From positions 1,798,001 through 1,862,000 of the forward strand of contig NZ_AP025518.1 of assembly GCF_022179545.1 (NCBI RefSeq): a stretch of 64,000 nucleotides of DNA, given 5' to 3'. This document shows, one piece after another, positions 1 through 6,600 of the stretch. Each line of letters starts with the position of its first letter. Within the stretch, counting starts at the first letter, position 1. The position numbers were made by a program, and so were the translations under genes. Under the pieces are notes generated by a model. The model searched no databases and was not told where the DNA came from. It worked only from the letters and a program-made list of their open reading frames with translations. The stretch is from Mycolicibacterium fortuitum subsp. fortuitum. Lineage in GTDB: Bacteria; Actinomycetota; Actinomycetes; Mycobacteriales; Mycobacteriaceae.

Positions 1-32
1 TCACCCGCTGAGCGGAATGCCAGATCATTCAT
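1..32 (-). CDS. 5' end of an unidentified gene (possibly amidase)
   Basis: An ATG at 32..30 on the minus strand follows a good Shine-Dalgarno (GGGAGG, about 8 nt upstream). It opens a frame MNDLAFRSAG that runs off the window edge. Ten residues do not identify a family. The opening resembles the start of many amidase-signature proteins (DLAF-SA-ELA), but that is a guess. It lies downstream of, and in the same direction as, the FAD oxidase at 176-1585. Confidence 0.4.
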   Translation of the reverse strand, partial: MNDLAFRSAG

Positions 33-175
33 GCGAACCTCCCGGAAACCTCGATGCCGGCGTCGAACCGCCGGCCGGACAACGGTTCAGAATCTCCGGC
101 AGTCGATCCTGATCGCCAGCTCGGTGTTCCGGCAGGCGGTCCGGCCGAGCGGATAGTGCTCAGAAACAACGGATT

Positions 176-1585
176 TCACTCCTGGGCGACCGGGTGGTTG
201 CTCCGGAACACCCCATCGGGATCGCGGTCGCGTTTGACCGCGCGCAGCCGTGCGAGTGTGCCTGCGTCGAATACGTCGGCGACATTCTGTTCTGGGGTAA
301 GGAAGTTGAACGGAACTTTGGCGGTGTTCACCGCTGCCAATGTGTCGAGGAACGCGTTGGTGCGAGCCACCAAGGTGGCTTCGCTTCCCGGATCCGGTTG
401 CATGCCAAGGAAACTTACGAGGTAGGGAGCGGTGACCCGCCCGGAGGGGGTGTCCGGCGAACGTTGCAGGGCGCCGCCCAGATGACGGATCTGGACGGTG
501 ATCAGCGGTTCGATCGACTGGGTGAGCAGCGCGTCGACGAACTGGTCGGTCAAGCCGTTGACGAGCGTGGCTTGTTGCCGCGAAGGCGCGGGTTTCGTGG
601 GTTCGTCGGTGATTTTTCCGAGCTCGGAGACCGGAAGCAACCGCCTTGTGTCAGAGAGCTTTCCATCGATGCGGTCGAACGGTTGCAGCAGAGCGGCAGC
701 CGCCTCGGCCTTTCCGAGATAGGTCGTGTCGAGGCGCACGAGTGCCGGCGCGCCGGGGAAACGGACCACGCTGCACCAGGCCGTCAATTCGTCGGGCGCT
801 GCCGCGGTGACGTCACGGAACGCGGAGATGACGGCCGCTGCCCGGCCGGCCGGCCAGGTCATGGTGCCGCCGTACACCGAGGGCGCCGGTGCGAGGGTGA
901 ATTCGACCGAGGTGACGAACGCGTAGTCACCGCCCCCGCCGCGTAGCGCCCAGAACAGATCGGACTCGGTGGTGGCGGTGGCGGTCAAGCGGTCGCCTTC
1001 GGCGGTGATGGCCTCGAACGCGGTGACGCTTTCGGCTGCCCAGCCGTACTTGCGGCTGAACCAACCGAGTCCGCCGCCGAGCATGTACCCGGTGACGCCC
1101 ACGATCGGGGCACTGCCTGCGACCCCGGTCAGACCGGCCGGACTGGCGAGGGCCTGGACGTCGGCCCACGAGACTCCTGGTCCGACCCGGGCGGTGCCGG
1201 CAGCCGTGTTCACCTGGGTGAAGTTCAGCGCCGCGGTCCGGACCAGGATCGTGCCGTCCATCGCGTTCGAGGCTCCGTGGCCGTTGGGTTGCACAGCGAT
1301 CGGCACTCCGACATCGCGGGCGAAGCGGATGAGTGCCGCTGCATCATCGATGTCGGCCACGTCGACGACCGCTCGGACCGACTGGTCGACGGCCAGGTTC
1401 CACGGTGCCCTGGCGGCATCGAAGCCTGGATCACCACTCAACAGCACCCGGCCACGCACCGCTGAGCGGAGCCCGGCCAGCCCTTCGGCCCGTGTGTCCG
1501 AGCAACCCATCGCCACCGCGCCGAGAGCCAGCCCGCCACCGACCAAGAAGTTCCGCCGACTGAACGTCGCGCCCGCCGTCGTCAT
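176..1585 (-). CDS. Tat-exported FAD-linked oxidase, berberine-bridge-like
   Basis: 469 aa. The N-terminus carries a twin-arginine motif (SRRNFL, residues 9-14), a hydrophobic stretch and a lipobox-like Cys28, so the protein is probably exported by Tat and perhaps lipid anchored. A PCMH-type FAD-binding domain follows, with the candidate flavin-linking His103 in PNGHGA, then GVTGYMLGGGLGW; the C-terminal FRSNHP is typical of the family. The position of the second flavin-linking Cys in bicovalent members (C-P-T-V-G) is Ala158 (APIVG), suggesting single covalent attachment. Substrate unknown. Its ATG overlaps the stop of the upstream barrel-like gene (4 bp), so the two are coupled. Confidence 0.85.
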   Translation of the reverse strand: MTTAGATFSRRNFLVGGGLALGAVAMGCSDTRAEGLAGLRSAVRGRVLLSGDPGFDAARAPWNLAVDQSVRAVVDVADIDDAAALIRFARDVGVPIAVQPNGHGASNAMDGTILVRTAALNFTQVNTAAGTARVGPGVSWADVQALASPAGLTGVAGSAPIVGVTGYMLGGGLGWFSRKYGWAAESVTAFEAITAEGDRLTATATTESDLFWALRGGGGDYAFVTSVEFTLAPAPSVYGGTMTWPAGRAAAVISAFRDVTAAAPDELTAWCSVVRFPGAPALVRLDTTYLGKAEAAAALLQPFDRIDGKLSDTRRLLPVSELGKITDEPTKPAPSRQQATLVNGLTDQFVDALLTQSIEPLITVQIRHLGGALQRSPDTPSGRVTAPYLVSFLGMQPDPGSEATLVARTNAFLDTLAAVNTAKVPFNFLTPEQNVADVFDAGTLARLRAVKRDRDPDGVFRSNHPVAQE

Positions 1586-2070
1586 TTCGTCAGTTTCAAT
1601 TCGTACTTCTCATCGGGAGTCGCAACACCGGATACGGTCAGCTCGCCTTTCGAATTCGCATATTCTCCGGTGCCACCGGTAATGGCCATGGTGAAAGGTG
1701 CGAGTGTGTGCGGGGTGAGGCTACGGGCAAAGATCTCACCTGCATCGAGGTGAATGGTCAGTTCGCAATAGGTCATTGGATTATCCGGCGTCACATTGGT
1801 GAAAAAGCACGCGCCGCCGTCATATCCGACCTGCTTACCGTCTACCGAGAGGATGTCGGAGAAGATGTCCATGTCTCCGACATCCATACCCGGTTTACCG
1901 AAGTCATGCTTGGCCACCTGATCGTTCTTCACGTCCAGTGTCATCGTGACCGGTTCGGTTGTACTCCGGCCGCCGCGACCGTCGGTGAAAAGCCAGACGC
2001 CGAGACCCGCGGCGGCCAAAGCGGCGATTACGACGCCACCGATAATCGCCGGTTTCGTTTTTCCTGTCAC
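1582..2070 (-). CDS. exported allene-oxide-cyclase-barrel-like protein
   Basis: 162 aa from a GTG start with a GGAGG Shine-Dalgarno 5 nt upstream. One N-terminal hydrophobic segment (residues about 8-27) acts as signal or anchor. The C-terminal half has ITGGTGEYANSKGELTVSG, a signature of the allene oxide cyclase/dirigent-like beta-barrel superfamily. Two Cys residues (in ACFF and YCEL) could form a disulfide outside the cell. The stop overlaps the start of the FAD oxidase, implying one operon. The family call rests on a single motif; the ligand or reaction is unknown. Confidence 0.65.
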   Translation of the reverse strand: MTGKTKPAIIGGVVIAALAAAGLGVWLFTDGRGGRSTTEPVTMTLDVKNDQVAKHDFGKPGMDVGDMDIFSDILSVDGKQVGYDGGACFFTNVTPDNPMTYCELTIHLDAGEIFARSLTPHTLAPFTMAITGGTGEYANSKGELTVSGVATPDEKYELKLTK

Positions 2071-2188
2071 AAGTGCCTCCCGCTACGGCAAATCATTCAG
2101 AAGTGTTTTTGCGTACCTGAATCACAATGCGTCAGCGCGGCCACCTGAGTCCAACATCGAAACATGCTGACTGCTATCATTTTTCGTT

Positions 2189-3094
2189 ATGGAGCTGCGA
2201 CAGCTGGAGTACTTCGTGGCCGTCGCGGAAGAGGGCAGCTTCACCAAGGCGGCCGCGCGCATGCACATCGCTCAATCGGGTGTGAGCGCTCAAATCCTGC
2301 TACTGGAGCGTGAACTCGGTCAGCGGCTCTTCGACAGGTCACGTTCTCCGGTGCGGCTCACCAAGGTCGGTACCGCCTTGCTGACGCACGCGCATGCCGC
2401 GCTCGCCGCGGTGGCCGACGCCAGGCAGGTAGCCGACGAGTACGGCGCTGCCTTGCGCGGCCACGTCAGCGTCGGCCTCGCGGCATCGTCGTCGCTCGCT
2501 TTCGATCTGGTCGACATGTTGGCGGAGTTTCACCGCGCCCACCCCATGGTCGAGATCGCCCTGTTGGAGGCGAACACCGATGATCTCGTCGACGGGTTGC
2601 TCGACGGACGCCATGACATGGCGATCATCTCGCCGCCGGCGACGGTGCCTGCTGATCTTCGCCTGCAGCTGGTGGCGGACGAGCAGATCGTCGCCGCGGT
2701 AAGTTCCGACCATCCGCTGTGCGGACGCTCGGGCGTGACACTCGAGGAGCTGAACGGCTGCCAGCTGATCACCTTTTCGTCGACGATCGGGACTCGCAGC
2801 ACCATCGATGCCGCGTTCGCGGCCGCCGGCATCCAACCTCATGTCGCCATCGAGGCCAGTGACCCGAACGTCCTCGCCGAATTGGCGGGCGGGGGATTGG
2901 GTGTGGCTCTGATTCCCGAGCCGTATGCGCGTGCGCGTGATTCGAGGCTGCACGTCATGCAGATCGCGGACGTGGATCTGCGCGGCAGCTTGGCGTTGGT
3001 GTGGAACGACGCCAGGAAACCGAGTACCAGTGCGGCCCGATTGGTCGACTACGCGCGACGGTCCCTGCGATCGGGTCAGGCGTTGTCGCCCTGA
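2189..3094 (+). CDS. LysR family transcriptional regulator
   Basis: 301 aa, normal length. The N-terminal winged helix is typical (MELRQLEYFVAVAEEGSFTKAAARMHIAQSGVSAQI), followed by a type-2 periplasmic-binding-like effector domain (about residues 90-295). It is divergent from the barrel/FAD-oxidase operon across 118 bp, the usual LysR arrangement, so that operon is its likely target. The 3' end overlaps the convergent gene at 3076-4041 by 19 bp. Confidence 0.9.
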   Translation: MELRQLEYFVAVAEEGSFTKAAARMHIAQSGVSAQILLLERELGQRLFDRSRSPVRLTKVGTALLTHAHAALAAVADARQVADEYGAALRGHVSVGLAASSSLAFDLVDMLAEFHRAHPMVEIALLEANTDDLVDGLLDGRHDMAIISPPATVPADLRLQLVADEQIVAAVSSDHPLCGRSGVTLEELNGCQLITFSSTIGTRSTIDAAFAAAGIQPHVAIEASDPNVLAELAGGGLGVALIPEPYARARDSRLHVMQIADVDLRGSLALVWNDARKPSTSAARLVDYARRSLRSGQALSP

Positions 3095-4041
3095 CCTTCG
3101 GTGCCATGGGTGCTGTCCTCAAGCCCGGTCCGCAGCAGCGACCACGCCAGCCGGCGCGCCGCGGTGGCCCGCTCGTGCAGTAGTCGTTGAACGGCCGGGA
3201 TCGGGTTGGTTTCGGGAGTGCGGCCCTCCACCACGTCGGCGTGTAGATCCTCGGCGACCTGAATCGCCATCAGGACCGTGTCGTTGACCCGGTTCAGCGC
3301 GTCCTGCAAGCGGTCGTCCTGGGTGAGCAGATGGGCGTTGTCGAGTTCGACCGAAACGTCGTTCACCACCTGGCTGATCTGTTCGAAGATCGCGTTCATC
3401 GCGGTTTCCCGCTCGCCGCGATCCGGGTTGCGCAGTTGCGTCGCGCATTCGGTCCACAGCGTCGCGAGCATCCGGGTGTGTGCGCCCACCGCGCGCGACA
3501 CCTCGATCATCGCCTGCTTTTGCAGTTGCTCGAGCAGGTTGTTGCGTTCGATGCGGGCGAGTTGTTGCTGGGCGGCCAGCTCGGCGTGGTGCAGCCTCTG
3601 CTGGGACTCCATCTGGGCCCGATGCCATTTCTGGGTCAGTGCGAGTTCCAGGGCTGAGCGCTCGTCGGCGGCGGCGAGTTCACGGCGGAGGCGCTCGTCG
3701 GCTCGGGCGACGTCGTTCTTGGACTGACGCTGGATGGTGAGGGTCAGCCACATCGTCAACATCATGGCGACGAGGACGACGGCGCCGAAGAACCACTCGG
3801 CCTTGCTGCCGGATGCCCCCGGCCCGAACACCAGATAGCCGACGATGGCCAGGGCGCCCACGCCGCCGCACACCAGCCACCCGACGCCGGGTTTGGAGCC
3901 GCTCGACGTGGCCTCGGGGGCTGCAGGCTGATCCACCACGGCGACCCGCATCGGCTCGGTTACCTCGCCCACCTGGCCGTAGTCCACCGGGGCGCCCTCT
4001 GAAGACTCAGCGGCCCTTGTCGATTCAGTTAGTCCGGCCAT
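3076..4041 (-). CDS. membrane protein with coiled coil, unknown function
   Basis: 321 aa with a strong AGGAGG Shine-Dalgarno 5 nt before the ATG. Two adjacent membrane segments (about residues 54-73 and 83-103) follow an acidic/Pro-rich head. Residues about 105-185 are a charged heptad-rich coiled coil (RADERLRRELAAADERSALEL and on), then a helical C-terminal domain. No enzyme motif was seen. The shape is that of a membrane-anchored scaffold, but no function can be assigned. Confidence 0.75.
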   Translation of the reverse strand: MAGLTESTRAAESSEGAPVDYGQVGEVTEPMRVAVVDQPAAPEATSSGSKPGVGWLVCGGVGALAIVGYLVFGPGASGSKAEWFFGAVVLVAMMLTMWLTLTIQRQSKNDVARADERLRRELAAADERSALELALTQKWHRAQMESQQRLHHAELAAQQQLARIERNNLLEQLQKQAMIEVSRAVGAHTRMLATLWTECATQLRNPDRGERETAMNAIFEQISQVVNDVSVELDNAHLLTQDDRLQDALNRVNDTVLMAIQVAEDLHADVVEGRTPETNPIPAVQRLLHERATAARRLAWSLLRTGLEDSTHGTEGQGDNA

Positions 4042-4306
4042 GTCGACCTCCTGTCGGCCAAGCCTGCCACCGTGCCGGCGTTCAGAGTAGGGCCACCCTC
4101 ATCGGCGCGTGCTACCGGCCGGTGCCATCGGCATTCGCATACCCTGTTTTTCGTCATTCTTCAAGTGCCCCTAGCGATGACGGGCCGCTCCGAAACCGCT
4201 AGTGTCATCGGCGTGCTCACCGCGAGCGCCGGTGGATTCGGAACCGACAGGTTCGGCAATCGGCTGCTCGCTTCTGTTGATCTGTTCGCTTGAGAATTGA
4301 GGGCCC

Positions 4307-4879
4307 ATGGGACAAAACGCGACGCTGGAAGGTGATTCGGCGGTCATCGTCAGTCTGTCGGAAGCGGCAATGCACATGTATTCCGCCGCGATCGACGCAC
4401 TGCCCTTCCCCGAGGACAAGAAGTTCCACAAGCGCGCCGACGTCGTCCTGTCCGGCCTGCGCAAGCTGCGTGCCTCGCTGACCGAGGCGGCCAGCAGCAA
4501 CCGGCCGTCCCCGGCGGTCATCGTGGCGCTGAGCGGCGTCCGTCAGCGGTATGACTCGCTGATGGCCCACGCCGCGTCGGCGCCGGGTTCCTCTCTGGGA
4601 CAGCAGATCTACGTCACCCGGATTCACGCCAAGCTGTCTGCGCAGGAAGTGGCCAACGGTGCCGGCCTGCGTGACGGTCTGCTCGACGAACTCGAGGCCG
4701 GCGCAACCCCGACGGACGCCGAGGCCGCAAAGATTCGGGAGACGATCGCCGCCTTGGGTGGGTTGCCCGGCGACGATCACGGCATCCACGCCGTCCCGGC
4801 CCCGGTCGAGTACGCCTCGACCGACGAACCGCAGGCCAACGGCTGGGAGCCGGTGCTGGTCTCCGAGAACGCCGGCTGA
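4307..4879 (+). CDS. conserved helical protein with HTH-like C-terminus
   Basis: 190 aa; the ATG has a GAGG just upstream. The first 110 residues are helical with no known motif. Residues about 100-150 (QQIYVTRIHAKLSAQEVA, GLRDGLLDELEAG, ending IRETIAALGG) read like an XRE-type helix-turn-helix in which the fourth helix is followed by a short tail. No signal peptide. It is monocistronic, with a strong terminator 85 bp downstream. It might be a DNA-binding protein; low certainty. Confidence 0.65.
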   Translation: MGQNATLEGDSAVIVSLSEAAMHMYSAAIDALPFPEDKKFHKRADVVLSGLRKLRASLTEAASSNRPSPAVIVALSGVRQRYDSLMAHAASAPGSSLGQQIYVTRIHAKLSAQEVANGAGLRDGLLDELEAGATPTDAEAAKIRETIAALGGLPGDDHGIHAVPAPVEYASTDEPQANGWEPVLVSENAG

Positions 4880-4963
4880 TTCACCGGGCGCGCCGTCGCT
4901 GATCGGGTGGCGGCGCGCAACCTTCATCGGTTAGCTGAGTTTTCCTGCAGCGCACGATGTTTG

Positions 4964-4990
4964 AAGCTCCCCAGCAAAGCTGGGGAGCTT
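4964..4990 (+). terminator. intrinsic terminator after the 4307-4879 gene
   Basis: A perfect 12-bp inverted repeat (AAGCTCCCCAGC and its complement) separated by AAA, followed by a T-rich tract (cttctttgtt). It lies between the stop at 4879 and the nitroreductase start at 5037, so it should isolate the two transcripts. Confidence 0.85.
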
Positions 4991-5036
4991 CTTTGTTCCG
5001 CCACCGCGCACGTGGGCGGTTGTAGAGTCACGCGGC

Positions 5037-5690
5037 ATGACAGTCGAACCGCCGCTGAACTTGTCCGTTGACGAACTGCTCACCACCACGCGCTCGGTGC
5101 GCAAACGCCTCGACTTCGAGAAGCCGGTCTCGCGCGAGGTGCTCATGGAGTGCCTCGACCTGGCGCTACAGGCTCCGACCGGGTCGAATGCACAAGACTG
5201 GCAATGGGTTTTCGTCGAGGACCCGGCAAAGAAAAAGGCGTTGGCCGACATCTACCGGTCCAACGCCAACCCCTATCTCGATCAGCCGAAGCCGCAACGC
5301 GGTGACATCCGCGACGAGCAGATCGGCGCGGTCATGAGCTCCGCCAAGTACCTCGCGGAGAACTTCGAGAAGGCGCCGGTGCTGCTGATCCCGTGCCTCA
5401 AGGGCCGCCCCGACGGTGCTCCGGCGGGCATGAGCGCATCATTTTGGGGTTCGCTGCTACCTGCGGTGTGGAGCTTCATGTTGGCGTTGCGGTCGAGGGG
5501 TCTCGGCTCGGCCTGGACGACGCTGCATCTGCTCGGTGAGGGCGAGAAGCAGGCCGCCGAGCTGCTCGGGATTCCGTTCGATGGGTACTCCCAGGCGGGT
5601 CTGTTCCCTGTCGCCTACACGGTGGGCACCGATTTCAAGAAGGCCAAGCGCCTTCCCGCCGAGCAGTTCTCGCACTGGGACAGTTGGTGA
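5037..5690 (+). CDS. nitroreductase family protein
   Basis: 217 aa. The N-terminal TTRSVRKRLDFEKPVSREVLMECLDLALQAPTG segment contains the R-S-x-R and A-P-T/S-G signatures of FMN-dependent nitroreductases. The later segment GLGSAWTTLHL and the C-terminal GIPFDGYSQAGLFPVAYTVG are the conserved dimer/FMN elements. It probably reduces nitro compounds or quinones with NAD(P)H; the physiological substrate is unknown. It stands alone between two terminators. Confidence 0.85.
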   Translation: MTVEPPLNLSVDELLTTTRSVRKRLDFEKPVSREVLMECLDLALQAPTGSNAQDWQWVFVEDPAKKKALADIYRSNANPYLDQPKPQRGDIRDEQIGAVMSSAKYLAENFEKAPVLLIPCLKGRPDGAPAGMSASFWGSLLPAVWSFMLALRSRGLGSAWTTLHLLGEGEKQAAELLGIPFDGYSQAGLFPVAYTVGTDFKKAKRLPAEQFSHWDSW

Positions 5691-5761
5691 GGCGGGCACC
5701 CTGGGGCGGATGTTGCCTCCGGTGAAAATGTGAAGCCGGAGTATGAACTCTCTGTGAGATT

Positions 5762-5792
5762 CGGGCGTGGGCCGCTTGCCGGTCCACGCCCG
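5762..5792. terminator. bidirectional hairpin between nitroreductase and trmL
   Basis: A 13-bp stem with one G-U pair and a 5-nt loop (arms CGGGCGTGGGCCG and CGGTCCACGCCCG). It lies in the 110-bp gap between two convergent genes and can serve both. No long T run follows, as is common in mycobacteria. Confidence 0.7.
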
Positions 5793-5800
5793 CGGCGTAA

Positions 5801-6265
5801 CTAGACGCCGCCGGCGAATCCGTGTTGGCGCCACGCCTCATAGGCGGCGACGGCTGCCGCATTCGACAAATTCAGTGACCGTCTGCCCGCGAGCATCGGA
5901 ATGCGCACCTGCGCGGTGATATTGGGGTCGGCCAGAGTTTGTGCGTCCAGTCCGGTGGGTTCCGGACCGAACATCAGCACGTCGCCCGGTTGGTAGGCGA
6001 CATCGGTGAACGACGTCGACGCGTGAGCGGTGAAGGCATAAACGCGGGCCGGCATCAGCGCGCGCCACGCCGCAGCCAGGTCGGCATGCACCGTCACCGA
6101 TGCCAGGTCGTGGTAGTCCAGGCCGGCCCGACGCAGCTTGGGCTCGGACAGGTCGAACCCCAACGGCTCGACCAGATGCAGCTCGCATCCCGTCCCCGCC
6201 ACCATCCGGATCGCATTGCCGGTGTTGGGTGCGATGCGGGGAGAAAAGAACATCACCCGGAACAT
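5801..6265 (-). CDS. trmL: tRNA (cytidine/uridine-2'-O)-methyltransferase TrmL
   Basis: 154 aa, matching the short SPOUT family (E. coli TrmL is 157 aa). The start chosen is the ATG at 6265, giving MFRVMFFSPRIAPNTGNAIRM; the open frame continues 44 codons upstream without family resemblance. N-x-G-N (NTGN), the FGPEPTGL loop and the C-terminal IPMLAGRRSLNLSNAAAVAAYEAWRQ knot motif bind SAM and tRNA. It 2'-O-methylates the wobble base of leucine tRNAs. FGPEPTG in place of the usual FG-E--G variants is a minor deviation. Confidence 0.9.
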   Translation of the reverse strand: MFRVMFFSPRIAPNTGNAIRMVAGTGCELHLVEPLGFDLSEPKLRRAGLDYHDLASVTVHADLAAAWRALMPARVYAFTAHASTSFTDVAYQPGDVLMFGPEPTGLDAQTLADPNITAQVRIPMLAGRRSLNLSNAAAVAAYEAWRQHGFAGGV

Positions 6266-6537
6266 CCGACGATGATCGTATGGCGGCACACTCCGTGACG
6301 AATCGGGATGCAAATACAGCCGTGAATCGGTCGTCGAATCGAAGCGCGAAATCGCCGTGCGATTCGGCAAGGACATCGCTGTTTGCTCGATTACCACACA
6401 ACTGCGCTACGGCTCGGTCACGAACTCTGTCTGTTCAGTAAGAATTGTGGAAACGCTCGCGAGCTGCTGTCATACTCGTGCAATTGCCAAGGCGTTTGAC
6501 GCCCGCCCCGGTGTGGGCGGAAACAGCAGGAAGTCTT
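6266..6537. promoter_or_regulatory. intergenic region upstream of the mfpA conservon
   Basis: 272 bp between the divergent trmL start and a short leader ORF. A 10-bp palindrome GCTCGCGAGC (6455-6464) lies near possible promoter pieces (TTGTGG at about 6445, CATACT at about 6471), but their spacing is poor. No confident promoter is called, and nothing else was recognised here. Confidence 0.35.
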
Positions 6538-6600
6538 ATGAATCACGCCCCACGAGTGAATTGCGGCCACGCAGCCGGTAGTGCGGTTGGGCGCCGATGA
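6538..6600 (+). CDS. 20-aa leader ORF coupled to the conservon kinase
   Basis: ATG at 6538 with a purine-rich Shine-Dalgarno (AGGAAG, 4-5 nt upstream) opens 20 codons beginning MNHAPRVNCGHAAG. It ends in a TGA that overlaps the ATG of the sensor-kinase gene (ATGA, 6597-6600). The kinase itself has no convincing Shine-Dalgarno, so its translation may depend on re-initiation after this ORF. The peptide has no motif. It is too short for composition to prove coding; the support is the ribosome site and the exact stop/start overlap. Confidence 0.5.
   Translation: MNHAPRVNCGHAAGSAVGRR

Noticed and set aside
4170..4216. Competing inverted repeats CTAGCG/CGCTAG and GATGAC/GTCATC upstream of the 4307 gene
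   Set aside because: Short arms, long loop, and no gene or ligand context; probably chance.
4072..4293. 73-codon plus-strand ORF upstream of the 4307 gene
   Set aside because: No Shine-Dalgarno, no motif and mixed composition; treated as intergenic.
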